DNA of 64,000 nt, taken from contig NZ_CALJPG010000020.1 of NCBI RefSeq assembly GCF_937980635.1, positions 1 through 64,000 on the forward strand, written 5' to 3'. The position numbers and the translations under genes were made by a program. The DNA comes from an uncultured Campylobacter sp. (lineage in GTDB: Bacteria > Campylobacterota > Campylobacteria > Campylobacterales > Campylobacteraceae). This document shows positions 34,618 to 44,175 of this stretch, in pieces. Positions within the stretch are counted from its first letter, which is position 1, and each line of letters begins with the position of its first letter. The notes below the pieces were generated by a model. The model saw nothing but the letters and a program-made list of their open reading frames with translations, made no database searches and was not told the origin of the DNA.

Positions 34618-35972
34618 TTGCGTTTAAATTTACCTGCCATCGCGCGATAAATTGCCGCCTCATTTTGCAGCGTCAAATATCTTTGGTTTAGCTCGTTTAT
34701 CTTAGCGTTTACGGCGTCGGTGCGGGCTTCTAGCATATCCTTTAGCTCACTTGAGCCTGCTTCATATTTCGCAGCGTAAAGATCGGCAATGCGCGCCTTT
34801 TCATCGTAAGCAGCGCTTAAATTTTTAAGGCTAGCCAGATTGATCTGATAAATTCTATATAAATTTAGCACCTCATTCGTAGCGTTAGAGAGCGTCTGTT
34901 CGTAATTTACGACGTTTTTGCGAAAAGCGATCTCCGAAATTTTAAGGCGGTTTTCAACCCTCGCATAATCCAAAAACGGCAGACTTATACTTACGTTGCC
35001 GCTTAAAAAATTTAGCTTGAAACTATCGTTAGCGCTCACGCCTTGCCCGTTAGTAAGCCCTGCGCCTAAATTTACGCTAGGAAAGAAATTTAACTTAGCG
35101 GTCTGTTCGTCGTAAAAGCTGGAATTTAGCCTAGCGATCGCAGCTCTAATGTCGGGGCGGTTAGCAAGCGCCGTGTAAGGCACATTTAGATCAACGCCTT
35201 GGAATTCTATGGAATTTATCGAATCGGTGTTATCATCAAATTGCAAGCTGGAGGAGATGAGATTTCTCATATATTTATGATTATCTTCGATGTTTTTTTG
35301 AATGCTTAATACCTTGTTTTCAAGCCCTAGGATAGAATTTTGAATCTGCCTGTAATCTAGCTGCTCGGACTTGCCGTAATCATATTTTGCCTTGATTATT
35401 TTTTCGATCTCTCGGTAATCGCTTAAATTCTGTTTTGTCCATTTTAGCGAATCGTTTAGATAAAGCATCTCAAAGTAGCCGCTTACGACGGAATTTATAA
35501 GAGTCAGGCGAGTATTTTCAAGGTCAAACTCGCTAGCTTTGGCGTTCCAGCCCTCGGCATTTACCGCCGAGCGGATCTTGCCGAAAAGATCAAGCTCATA
35601 GCTTACGTTAAAGCCCGAACTATAGGTTTTGTTCCAATTCGAGCCGGTGCTTATGTCGCGATTAGCGCCCGCACTCCACGAGCTACTTAGCGTAGGAAAA
35701 AGATCAGCCCTGCTTAGCCCTAAATTTGCATAAGCACTCTCAACGTTTAAAGCCGCTGTTTTTAGATCGTAGTTGTTCGCAAGGGCTTGATCTACAAGCT
35801 TATTTAGATACGATTCGCCATATTTTTTATACCACAGCGTATCGATTTCATAGCTTGCATTTTCGTCCTTGAAATGCTCTACAGGTTTAAATTCGACCTC
35901 ACTTTGATTTGAGGCACAACCGCCGATAAAAACAGCTAAAACGCCGCTTAAAATTACTTTGGAATTTATCAT
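34614..35972 (-). CDS. TolC-like outer-membrane efflux lipoprotein (NodT/CusC type)
   Basis: 452 residues with a lipoprotein signal (VILSGVLAVFIGGC) and two homologous outer-membrane-efflux repeats: TLWYKKYGESYLNKLVDQALANNYDLKTAALNV, LFPTLSSSWSAG, SYELDLFGKIRSA; then NRPDIRAAIARLNSSFYDEQTAKLNFFPSVNLGAGLT and ISLPFLDYARVENRLKISE. It forms the trimeric outer-membrane channel for MacA and MacB encoded just upstream (13 nt gap). Confidence 0.9.
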   Translation of the reverse strand: MINSKVILSGVLAVFIGGCASNQSEVEFKPVEHFKDENASYEIDTLWYKKYGESYLNKLVDQALANNYDLKTAALNVESAYANLGLSRADLFPTLSSSWSAGANRDISTGSNWNKTYSSGFNVSYELDLFGKIRSAVNAEGWNAKASEFDLENTRLTLINSVVSGYFEMLYLNDSLKWTKQNLSDYREIEKIIKAKYDYGKSEQLDYRQIQNSILGLENKVLSIQKNIEDNHKYMRNLISSSLQFDDNTDSINSIEFQGVDLNVPYTALANRPDIRAAIARLNSSFYDEQTAKLNFFPSVNLGAGLTNGQGVSANDSFKLNFLSGNVSISLPFLDYARVENRLKISEIAFRKNVVNYEQTLSNATNEVLNLYRIYQINLASLKNLSAAYDEKARIADLYAAKYEAGSSELKDMLEARTDAVNAKINELNQRYLTLQNEAAIYRAMAGKFKRK

Positions 35973-35985
35973 TTTCTCTCCTTGG

Positions 35986-37914
35986 TTATTCTTGTGCTAA
36001 AGCATCTATCGGATTTAATCTGCTGGCGTTTCTTGCCGGCAGATAGCCGAAAACTATACCGATCGCGGACGACGCCGCAAAGGCGATCACGAAAGGCGCC
36101 GTAGTAAATTTCATCGCAAAATCTAAGCTTATGGTATTAAACGCAAATCCAAGCGCCAAAGCGATTAAAATTCCTAAAGCTCCACCTAACGAGCAAAGCA
36201 AGATCGCCTCTATCAAAAACTGCTGCAAAATATTGGATTGCTTCGCTCCGATCGCCATTCTGATGCCGATTTCGCGCGTGCGCTCGGTAACGCTTACGAG
36301 CATGATATTCATCACGCCGATACCGCCGACGACGAGCGAAATCACTGCGATCGATGAGATCAGAATCGTCATCGTGCCGGTAGTGCTTTGTATTGTTTGT
36401 TTGATAGTATCTGCGTTCATCGTATGAAAATCCCGCGAGCCGTGTCTTTGGATAAGTAGCTGAGTTAGGCTCTCTTCGGCCACTTGAGTATTGACATCGT
36501 CTTTTATTTTGATGGTTATAGAGCTGATTTTTCGATTGCCCGTGATTTTATTCATCACGGTCGAATACGGCGCGTAAATTCTTAAATTTTCGTTGCTTCC
36601 GAAGGCGTTTTTATCCTTGCCCGAAACTCCTATGATCTTAAGTGGCTTACCCGAAAATAAAATCGTCTTTCCGATAGGATCGGAATTTTTAAAAAATGTT
36701 TTTTTGGTGTTGGGATCGATAATCGCGACAGAGGCAGAATTTTTAATATCATCGTCACTAAAATTTCTACCATCTTCTATATCTATGCCATTAACCGCCA
36801 AAGAATTCACGCCACCACCGCGCAGTTGAGCTTTGGAGCTTAAATTCGCATAGGTTGCCGTACCGCTTGCAGAAGCATTTGGTGTAGCATAATCAACGTA
36901 GGGCTGGCGCGCCAAAACTTTAGAATCGCTTATCGTAAGGGTGCTCACAAAGCCCGCTCGCACATCGCCGAAATTTTTACCGGGAAAGATATCGATCGTA
37001 TTGGTGCCAATTTTACGGATCTCGGATAAAATTTTCTCCTCCGAACCCTTACCAAGAGCTACTACGCAGATAACAGACGCGATGCCGATGATGATGCCTA
37101 GCATCGTCAAAATCGATCTTAGTTTATGCGAAAATATCGCGCTAATGGACATTTTAAAGCTTTCGATGAGCTGATCTTTGCGCAGTATGAAAGAATTTTT
37201 CGTTTTGATCTGCTCTTTTTTGCGCTCAAAAATCCGCTCCGTCTTTCTTTTATCGCTTAAAATTTTACCGTCTTTGATCTCGATGATACGATCCGCAAAT
37301 TCCGCAATATGCGCATCATGCGTAACGATAATGATGGTATGTCCCTCTTTATGCAGCGCCGTTAAAATTTGCATCACCGTCTCGCCGCTTTTGCTATCAA
37401 GCGCGCCGGTAGGCTCGTCTGCCAAAATCACTTCGCCGCCGTTTATCAGAGCGCGGGCGATGCTTACGCGCTGCTGCTGCCCGCCGCTAAGTTTGCTCGG
37501 TAAATTTTTAGTGCGATCGCCAAGCTCCAGCTTATTTAAAAGCTCCACAGCTCTTTTCGTCCGTTCGCTCGCCCCTACGCCCGCATACACCGCAGGTAGC
37601 GAGACGTTTGCGGTCGCGTCCATCGTGGCGATGAGATTGTATTTTTGAAAGACAAAGCCAAATTTTTTACTTCTAAGCGCCGCAAGCTCGTCGCCGCTTA
37701 AATTCGCGGTTTCGCGACCTTCGATCTTATAGCTTCCGCTACTTGGCGTATCGATGCAGCCGATTATATTCATCAGCGTCGATTTTCCGCTTCCGGATTG
37801 CCCGATAATCGATATAAACTCGCCCGCTTCGATATTTAAGCTTACGTCCTTTAATACGTGGATTTCGTTATCGCCGAGAATGAATTTTTTGTTTATATCT
37901 TTAAGCTCTAGCAT
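35986..37914 (-). CDS. macB: Macrolide/lipopeptide export ABC transporter MacB
   Basis: 642 residues: an N-terminal ABC ATPase (Walker A GQSGSGKST about 38-46, LSGGQQQR signature, ILADEPTGALD Walker B), then an FtsX-type membrane part with one helix after the ATPase (LRSILTMLGIIIGIASVICVVAL), a large periplasmic domain and three C-terminal helices (TMTILISSIAVISLVVGGIGVMNIMLVSVTERTREIGIRMAIGA). It drives a mechanotransmission-type tripartite pump. The gap to macA is 21 nt. Confidence 0.95.
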   Translation of the reverse strand: MLELKDINKKFILGDNEIHVLKDVSLNIEAGEFISIIGQSGSGKSTLMNIIGCIDTPSSGSYKIEGRETANLSGDELAALRSKKFGFVFQKYNLIATMDATANVSLPAVYAGVGASERTKRAVELLNKLELGDRTKNLPSKLSGGQQQRVSIARALINGGEVILADEPTGALDSKSGETVMQILTALHKEGHTIIIVTHDAHIAEFADRIIEIKDGKILSDKRKTERIFERKKEQIKTKNSFILRKDQLIESFKMSISAIFSHKLRSILTMLGIIIGIASVICVVALGKGSEEKILSEIRKIGTNTIDIFPGKNFGDVRAGFVSTLTISDSKVLARQPYVDYATPNASASGTATYANLSSKAQLRGGGVNSLAVNGIDIEDGRNFSDDDIKNSASVAIIDPNTKKTFFKNSDPIGKTILFSGKPLKIIGVSGKDKNAFGSNENLRIYAPYSTVMNKITGNRKISSITIKIKDDVNTQVAEESLTQLLIQRHGSRDFHTMNADTIKQTIQSTTGTMTILISSIAVISLVVGGIGVMNIMLVSVTERTREIGIRMAIGAKQSNILQQFLIEAILLCSLGGALGILIALALGFAFNTISLDFAMKFTTAPFVIAFAASSAIGIVFGYLPARNASRLNPIDALAQE

Positions 37915-37935
37915 ATTTGCACCATAAAATTTTAA

Positions 37936-39120
37936 CTAAAACACCATCGGAGGCCCGTCCATATTTAACGGCGCGGCTTTTCCGTCGGCAATAAGCACCT
38001 CATCTTTTTCATCCAAACCGCTTAAAATTTCAGTATTCAAATCATCGCTGACGCCCGTTTTTACGTATCGCTGCTCGGGCTCGTTGCCGTTAAGCACCGT
38101 GACGTAATCGCCTTTCGCGTCGCGCTTGATAACGGAGGTAGGTAGGTAGCTCGTATTGTTCGCTTCGCTTACGATTATGTTGTTTTCGGTCGTCATTCCA
38201 ATCTTTAAAAAATCATTTTCATTGTCTACGAGCATCTTTGCGTAAAAATAGATCGCGCTGTCGCTGCTACTCGAAGAATAAGACGATCCGCTAGAGGTTT
38301 TATCGTACGTCCCGTCGCTAAGCGTGGTAAGACCGGGGTCGATCTTGTAAATTTTAGCCTTTTTGATATTATCCAGATCCGATAGTATGGAGTATTCTAC
38401 GTCCATTCCGACCTTTACTTTGGATATATCGCCCTCTGCGATTTGCATCTTGATCTCCATCTTGCTTAGATCGGCGATCTTTACGATCGTAGGCGTAGTT
38501 TGGTTGGAATTTACCGTTTTTCCTTCCTCTACCGGCATTGAAACGATCGTGCCGCTTATCGGAGCCGTGATCTTGGTATAGCCGAAATTTGTCTCCGCCG
38601 TGCTTAGCTGAAGTTTGGTCTGCTCGATCTGCGCCTCGATCTGCTTCTGCTCGGCCTCTTTTAAAGCGGCGCTATTTTTAGCGTTTTCCACAGCCTCTTT
38701 GGAAGCGGCGTTTCTTTTATACAGCTCAAGCTCGCGGTTATACTGCGTTTTGGCGTTTTCCGCGGCGATCTTTGCTGAAGCCAAATTTGCCTCGTGGATC
38801 AGAAGCTGCGCCTTTTGCTGCGCGATCTCGTTTTCTTGCGTAACGGAATCAATCTGCGCTATCATATCACCCTTTTGAACCTTATCGCCCACTTTGACGT
38901 AGAGCTTTTTGATCTGACCGCTTACCTGTGCGCCCACATCGACCAAATCTCTGGCGTAAACCTCGCCCGCAGCCGTCACCGTGCCTCTTATATCGCCCTT
39001 TTCAAGCCTTGTGGTAAGGGCCTTCGGTGCCTCTTCTTGCTTAAAAAATTTACCGTATAAGAAATATATCGCAATAAAAATAAGTACGATAAAGACGATA
39101 AATTTCAAGGTTTTTTTCAT
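37936..39120 (-). CDS. macA: Periplasmic adaptor protein MacA
   Basis: 394 residues: an N-terminal anchor (LKFIVFIVLIFIAIYFLYG), a lipoyl half-motif GEVYARDLVDVGAQVSGQIKKLYVKVGDKVQKGDMIAQID, a long coiled-coil hairpin (about 95-170, EIAQQKAQLL to QIEQTKLQL), the second lipoyl half TKITAPISGTIVSMPVEEGKTV and beta-barrel and membrane-proximal domains. It links MacB to the outer-membrane channel. First gene of the macA-macB-tolC-like operon. A serine-rich loop at about 280 (SSGSSYSSSSSDS) is a local oddity. Confidence 0.93.
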   Translation of the reverse strand: MKKTLKFIVFIVLIFIAIYFLYGKFFKQEEAPKALTTRLEKGDIRGTVTAAGEVYARDLVDVGAQVSGQIKKLYVKVGDKVQKGDMIAQIDSVTQENEIAQQKAQLLIHEANLASAKIAAENAKTQYNRELELYKRNAASKEAVENAKNSAALKEAEQKQIEAQIEQTKLQLSTAETNFGYTKITAPISGTIVSMPVEEGKTVNSNQTTPTIVKIADLSKMEIKMQIAEGDISKVKVGMDVEYSILSDLDNIKKAKIYKIDPGLTTLSDGTYDKTSSGSSYSSSSSDSAIYFYAKMLVDNENDFLKIGMTTENNIIVSEANNTSYLPTSVIKRDAKGDYVTVLNGNEPEQRYVKTGVSDDLNTEILSGLDEKDEVLIADGKAAPLNMDGPPMVF

Positions 39121-39184
39121 TTTGCCAACTTCAAATAAAATAGGGGCTAATTCTAATGTAAAAATATAAAATTTTAGTTAAATA

Positions 39185-40054
39185 CTAAATTCTTTGCTCG
39201 CGCACGGCGTAAAATTTCATAATCTTTTTATGTAAAATTAGCGAAACATAAATCAGCGCCGAGCCCGCAAGTAGGCGCGCCAGATCGGCATCCTTTTGCC
39301 AAAATACCAAATTTACGACGATTGCTGCGGGGATGAGCGCGTTATTCATAATCGCAAGCACGCCGCTATCGACTTCGCACGCGCCTTTGTTCCACAAAAA
39401 ATACCCTAAAGCGCTTGCGACAGTTCCTAGATACACGATCACCGCGCCTTGCGAGAAGCTGGGATTAAATTTAGAAAAATCCCCGAGCACGATCGCAGCA
39501 ATCGCCGTAACCGCGGTAGCCCCCGCAAAAAAGTAGCCGAAAAGCTCCTTCTGCTCGCTAAAGCCGTGGCGCTCCAGCATAAATTTATACGCGCTCTGTC
39601 CGAGCCCGAAGCATAAATTTGCGCCTTGCACGAGCAAAAAGCCCGTCAAAAACTCAGAATTTATCGCGCCGAATTTGATCACCAAGGCACCTAGCACCGC
39701 GACTGCGACGCTAAAAAGATATAGCGCGCGAAATCTAAGCTTAAGCGCGTCGTAAAGCAACGTCACGTAAAACGGAGTAAATATCGTAAAAAGCGCCACT
39801 TCATAGACTTTCAAATACGCAAAGCTGCGGTAATAGAAGATATACATCACGCCGATCTGCACGGCACCCACGGCGCAAATTTTAAGCGCTAAAGTGGGAT
39901 TTACGCCGCGAAATTTCATAAACGGCAGGAAGCAAATTAGCGCCAACGATACGCGCGAAAACGCCAAATACGCGCTGTCTATGCCGCGCAAAAACTCGCC
40001 TATCAGCGAGAAGCTAAACGCCCAAATACAAGTAACCAAAATCAGTTTTTTCAA
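39185..40054 (-). CDS. DMT-superfamily (EamA) transporter
   Basis: 289 residues with about ten helices in two EamA halves: LILVTCIWAFSFSLIGEFLRGIDSAYLAFSRV in the first, then QGANLCFGLGQSAYKF, TVASALGYFLWNKG and VLAIMNNALIPAAIVVN in the second. A small-molecule exporter; the substrate is not predictable. It is divergent from glmU across a 150-nt gap. Confidence 0.88.
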   Translation of the reverse strand: MKKLILVTCIWAFSFSLIGEFLRGIDSAYLAFSRVSLALICFLPFMKFRGVNPTLALKICAVGAVQIGVMYIFYYRSFAYLKVYEVALFTIFTPFYVTLLYDALKLRFRALYLFSVAVAVLGALVIKFGAINSEFLTGFLLVQGANLCFGLGQSAYKFMLERHGFSEQKELFGYFFAGATAVTAIAAIVLGDFSKFNPSFSQGAVIVYLGTVASALGYFLWNKGACEVDSGVLAIMNNALIPAAIVVNLVFWQKDADLARLLAGSALIYVSLILHKKIMKFYAVREQRI

Positions 40055-40205
40055 AACGTCCGCCTAAGCTTTAAAATTTAGGCGGACATTTTATAAAATT
40101 TTAGTTAAATTTGGGATTTAAATTTCGCCTGCGCGGCATAAATTTAGGTTTTTATTTATTTTAAATGTGTTAAAATTATCCGATTTTTGAAATTTAAGGG
40201 TAAAA

Positions 40206-41507
40206 ATGAACGACGTTTCGGTTATAGTTCTTGCCGCAGGGCTGGGCACTCGGATGAAGTCGCAAAAGGCCAAGGTTCTTTTCGAGCTTTGCGGCGAGCC
40301 AATGATAATCCACATCCTAAAGAAAGCTTACGAAATTTCAAACGACGTGAGCGTGATTTTACACTACCAATTTGACGAGGTTAAAAGCACTATCCTGACG
40401 CGCTTTCCGGGCGCTAAAATCTACAAACAAGACCACGAGCATTTTCCGGGCACTGCGGGCGGGCTAAAAGAGGTCGAAATCTGCGGAGCCAAAACGCTCA
40501 TAATCTGCGGCGATATGCCTTTGGTAAAAAGCGCCGAGCTTCGCAAACTCTGCGAGGGGGACGCGGAAGTAAATCTAAGCGTTTTTAGCGCTAGCGATCC
40601 ATTCGGATACGGTCGAGTAATTACTCGCAGCGGCGAAATTTTAAAGATCGTAGAGCAAAAGGACGCAAGCGAGGAAGAAAAGGCGGTAAAAGACGCAAAC
40701 GCCGGCTGCTACTGCTTCAAAAGCGAGGCGCTAAAACAGATCCTGCCGCAGATCAAACCAGATAACGCGCAAAAAGAGTACTACCTCACCGACGCGATCA
40801 AAATCGCCAAAGATATGGGCTTAAAATGCGCCGCCGTATGGGTGGACGAGCAAAGCTTCATGGGCATAAACGATAAGTTCGCCCTCAGCATCGCCGAAAA
40901 TTTAATGCAAAACGAGATCAAAGAAAATTTGATGAAACAAGGTGTTTTGATGCGCCTACCGCAAAGCATCTACATCGACAGCAGGGCGAAATTTATCGGC
41001 GAATGCGAGCTGCAAGAAAACGTAAGTATCGTCGGTCCTTGCGTGATCGAAAGCTCGCTTATAAAAAGCGGCTGCGTCATCGAAGATAGCGTCGTAAAAA
41101 ACTCCGACATCGGTCCGATGGCACATCTACGCCCAAAATGCGAAGTCATCGGCACCCATATCGGAAATTTCGTCGAGCTTAAAAACGCAAAAGTAAACAG
41201 GATCAAGGCGGGGCATTTAAGCTACCTCGGAGATTGCGAGATCGATGAGGGCAGCAATATCGGCTGTGGCACGATTACGTGTAACTACGACGGCAAGAAA
41301 AAATACAAAACGATAATCGGCAAAAACGTCTTTATCGGCTCGGATACGCAGCTAGTAGCGCCCGTGCGGATAGCCGACGACGTCATAATCGCTGCGGGCA
41401 CGACGGTTACAAGCGACGTTCCGAGCGGCGCGCTGGCGATCAGCCGAACGAAACAAACTAACAAAGATGGGTTTTTCCATAAATTTTTTAGGAGCGAAGA
41501 TGAGTAA
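40206..41507 (+). CDS. glmU: Bifunctional GlcNAc-1-phosphate uridyltransferase / glucosamine-1-phosphate acetyltransferase
   Basis: 433 residues. The N-terminal pyrophosphorylase starts VIVLAAGLGTRMKSQKAKVLFELCGEPMI; the C-terminal left-handed beta-helix shows NFVELKNAKV, GHLSYLGDCEIDEGSNIGCGTITCNYDGKKKYKT and VFIGSDTQLVAPV. It makes UDP-GlcNAc for peptidoglycan and LOS. It overlaps coaBC by 8 nt and appears to head a glmU-coaBC-uppS unit. Confidence 0.96.
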   Translation: MNDVSVIVLAAGLGTRMKSQKAKVLFELCGEPMIIHILKKAYEISNDVSVILHYQFDEVKSTILTRFPGAKIYKQDHEHFPGTAGGLKEVEICGAKTLIICGDMPLVKSAELRKLCEGDAEVNLSVFSASDPFGYGRVITRSGEILKIVEQKDASEEEKAVKDANAGCYCFKSEALKQILPQIKPDNAQKEYYLTDAIKIAKDMGLKCAAVWVDEQSFMGINDKFALSIAENLMQNEIKENLMKQGVLMRLPQSIYIDSRAKFIGECELQENVSIVGPCVIESSLIKSGCVIEDSVVKNSDIGPMAHLRPKCEVIGTHIGNFVELKNAKVNRIKAGHLSYLGDCEIDEGSNIGCGTITCNYDGKKKYKTIIGKNVFIGSDTQLVAPVRIADDVIIAAGTTVTSDVPSGALAISRTKQTNKDGFFHKFFRSEDE

Positions 41508-42681
41508 GAAAAAGGTTTTACTGGCGGTTTGCGGGAGTATCAGTTTTTACAAAGCGTTTGAAATTTTATCCGCTCTGAAAAAGTCGAATTTCGACGTCTA
41601 TGTCGCGCTCAGCGACGGCGTGCAGGAGTTTGTCAGCTACAAGGCGTTCGAGGCACTGTGCGATCACCCCGTGCTTTGCAAAGCCAACGAAAACTGGCAG
41701 GCTGGCATTAACCACATCGCTTATTCCAAGGTGGATTTAGTTTTGATAGCGCCTGCGACGGCAAATACGATAAACAAGCTCGCTTGGGGCGTCTGCGACA
41801 ACGTATTTTTAGAGGTGCTAAACGCGGCTTTCGCCCACGCCAAGGTGGTCATCGCGCCGGCCGCAAATCCAGCGCTACTTGAAAACAATATCACAAAAAA
41901 CTGCATCGATATGCTAAAAGCGAGCGTCAATGCGTATTTTGTGGATCCGATAGAAAAAACCCTAGCTTGCGGCGATACCGGCAAGGGCGGGCTAGCGAGC
42001 ACCGAGGCGATAATGCAGACGCTAAAGCGCGCGCTTTACAACGATAAATTTTGGGAGGATAAAACCGTCATCATCACCGGAGGCGCGACGATCGAAAAGA
42101 TCGACAGCGTGCGCGGCATTACGAATTTCTCCAGCGGTAAAACCTCCAAAGCGATTGCCGACGCGCTGTTTTATCTGGGCGCGGACGTGACGCTGATCTC
42201 TAGCAACGAATATGAAAATTTACCGTACAAGCTCGTTAAATTTGAAAGCACTATCGGGCTAAAATCGGCGCTTGACAGCACAAAATTCCCAGACGGCTCA
42301 TATTTGATAATGGCCGCTGCGGTAAGCGACTACTCGCCGAAAGTTCGCTACAAAGATAAGGTAAAAAAAGCGGAGATCGGCGAAATTTGGAATTTACGCC
42401 TGGGCGAAAACGAAGATATCTTAAGCTCCGTGCGCGGAAATATCAAAAAAGTGGGCTTTAAACTCGAAACAGACCGCGAAAATGCCGTCGGCGAGGCCAA
42501 ACGCATGCTAAATGAAAAGCATCTCGACGCCGTCTGCCTAAACGTGCTGGACGACATCGTTAGGCTCGGTGGCGACGTCCTTAAGGTCACCTTTATCACG
42601 AAAAACGATCAGGTCGTAATCGACACCGCGCCGAAGGACGAAGTCGCCCTAAAAATCGCGGCTGAGCTGAAAAAAATCTGA
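41500..42681 (+). CDS. coaBC: Phosphopantothenoylcysteine decarboxylase / phosphopantothenate-cysteine ligase
   Basis: 393 residues from the ATG at 41500 (after AGGAGCGA), preferred to an upstream frame lying inside glmU. The CoaC half: VLLAVCGSISFYKAFEIL, PATANTINKLAWGVCDN, APAANPALLENNITKNCI and an ACGDTGKGGLAS loop. The CoaB half: VIITGGATIEKIDSVRGITNFSSGKTSKAIADALF, MAAAVSDYSP, GFKLET. Two consecutive steps of coenzyme A synthesis. Confidence 0.95.
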   Translation: MSKKKVLLAVCGSISFYKAFEILSALKKSNFDVYVALSDGVQEFVSYKAFEALCDHPVLCKANENWQAGINHIAYSKVDLVLIAPATANTINKLAWGVCDNVFLEVLNAAFAHAKVVIAPAANPALLENNITKNCIDMLKASVNAYFVDPIEKTLACGDTGKGGLASTEAIMQTLKRALYNDKFWEDKTVIITGGATIEKIDSVRGITNFSSGKTSKAIADALFYLGADVTLISSNEYENLPYKLVKFESTIGLKSALDSTKFPDGSYLIMAAAVSDYSPKVRYKDKVKKAEIGEIWNLRLGENEDILSSVRGNIKKVGFKLETDRENAVGEAKRMLNEKHLDAVCLNVLDDIVRLGGDVLKVTFITKNDQVVIDTAPKDEVALKIAAELKKI

Positions 42682-42684
42682 TCC

Positions 42685-43362
42685 GTGAATAGCCTAAATC
42701 ATCTAGCCCTTGTGATGGACGGCAACGGGCGCTGGGCGAAAAAGCGCGGTCTGCTGCGCACCGGCGGGCACGAAGCGGGCGCGGAGGTCGTGGAGCAGAT
42801 CTGCGAGTTTTGCATCGACGAAAGCATCGCAAACCTCACGCTCTACGCCTTTAGCACCGAAAATTGGAAGCGCCCGAAAAGCGAAGTGGAATTTTTGATG
42901 AAGTTGCTGCAAAAATTCCTAATTTCACGCCGCGAAAAATTTACCCAAAACGGGATAAAATTCTATCCGATCGGCGACATATCGGCTTTTAGCGGCGATC
43001 TGCGAAGCGAGATCGAATATCTTTCAAATTTAACGCAAAACGGACGAGCGCTAAATTTTAACCTAGCGATCAACTACGGCTCTCGCGACGAGATCGTGCG
43101 AGCGTGCGAGAGGCTGCTTGCAAGCGGCGAGCGGCTAAGCGAAGCGGGCATCGGCGCGCATCTGGATACCGCGCATAGCGGCGACGTGGATCTGCTGGTG
43201 CGCACGGGCGGCGAGCAGCGGCTGTCGAATTTCTTACTCTGGCAGGCGAGCTATGCCGAGCTTGCGTTTACGCCGACGCTGTGGCCCGATTTCACGCGCG
43301 AGGAGCTTGCGCGCATAGTGGATGATTTCCGCCGCAAACAACGCCGCTTCGGCGGTCTTTAA
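42685..43362 (+). CDS. uppS: Undecaprenyl diphosphate synthase (cis-prenyltransferase)
   Basis: 225 residues beginning with GTG 3 nt after the coaBC stop. LVMDGNGRWAKKRG (catalytic Asp12 and the diphosphate loop), TLYAFSTENWKRPKSEV, NFNLAINYGSRDEI, DLLVRTGGEQRLSNFLLWQASYAELAFTPTLWPDF are all present. It makes the C55 lipid carrier used for peptidoglycan and surface glycans, fitting the glycan operon elsewhere in the window. Confidence 0.95.
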   Translation: MNSLNHLALVMDGNGRWAKKRGLLRTGGHEAGAEVVEQICEFCIDESIANLTLYAFSTENWKRPKSEVEFLMKLLQKFLISRREKFTQNGIKFYPIGDISAFSGDLRSEIEYLSNLTQNGRALNFNLAINYGSRDEIVRACERLLASGERLSEAGIGAHLDTAHSGDVDLLVRTGGEQRLSNFLLWQASYAELAFTPTLWPDFTREELARIVDDFRRKQRRFGGL

Positions 43363-43684
43363 GCTGCGGCGCAGTCGCTCTAACGGTCGCTTTAAATTTT
43401 AAAATTTTAATTTGCAGAACCGCCTGCGGCGCAGTAAATTTTAAAATTTAATCCGCGGGCGCTCGCGACACCTTGAAATTTTGAAATTTCAGGATTTTAA
43501 TTTACAGCGCCGTAAAATTTAAAATTTTAACTACGTAGTCGCGCGACACCTTGAAATTTTGAAATTTCGTCCTTTTAAATTTAAACCTCTAGCGCGAGCT
43601 GTGTTATGAGGCGCGGTAAATTTAAACGCGGCAGAATTTTAAAAATCACGCCGCCAGTTCACGCTAAAACCGACAAGGAGGGCT
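43363..43684. repeat. Gene-free 322 nt with AAATTTTAAAATTT words and a 27-bp direct repeat
   Basis: The copies of the direct repeat at 43464-43490 and 43542-43568 are identical over 27 bp (CGCGACACCTTGAAATTTTG plus the following AAATTTC) and lie 78 nt apart. Between and around them are several palindromic AAATTTTAAAATTT-type words. No gene is seen; the promoter of the next gene may lie near its right end. Confidence 0.8.
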
Positions 43685-44110
43685 ATGAGCTACTACATAC
43701 AATGTGGTTGCGGCAAAAAGCTTACCAAAAAGCCGATGAAAACTCTAAGATGCCCAAGATGCGGCAGCGTGTATAAAAAACCTAAGAAATTTATACTGGC
43801 GGTCTATATTTGCCTGCTTGTGTTTTTTGTGCTAGCATTTGCTTTCATCCCCGATAAAATGGGGATTTTGGCATCCGCAGGCAGCGGGATAGGCGCATAT
43901 ATTATGTTTTTATGGATCGTAGATACTTTGAACTTCGATCTTTTGGACGCCGTGATACTAGTGGCGGGATTTTTGATTTTCGGCGGATTATATGGGGCAT
44001 GGGGCGAGCCGCTAATCGCAGGGCTCATAGCTATTTTATTTTGCGTGGGCGCAGCGGCGATTTTCGTAAAATTTTTCCCTTACGAGAGGCAAAAAATCAA
44101 TGAAAACTAA
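43685..44110 (+). CDS. Zinc-ribbon membrane protein, unknown function
   Basis: 141 residues. A short rubredoxin-like zinc ribbon at the N-terminus (CGCGKKLTKKP, LRCPRCGS; Cys pairs about 8/10 and 23/26), then four likely helices: FILAVYICLLVFFVLAFAFI, ILASAGSGIGAYIMFLWIV, LLDAVILVAGFLIFGGLY and PLIAGLIAILFCVGAAAIF. An AAGGAG ribosome site precedes the ATG. I do not know a function. Confidence 0.7.
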   Translation: MSYYIQCGCGKKLTKKPMKTLRCPRCGSVYKKPKKFILAVYICLLVFFVLAFAFIPDKMGILASAGSGIGAYIMFLWIVDTLNFDLLDAVILVAGFLIFGGLYGAWGEPLIAGLIAILFCVGAAAIFVKFFPYERQKINEN

Positions 44111-44175
44111 GAAATTTCTCGCTACCATAAAGCGTTTGATTAAATTTTAAAAAGTTAAAGCTCCAAAGGAAAAAG

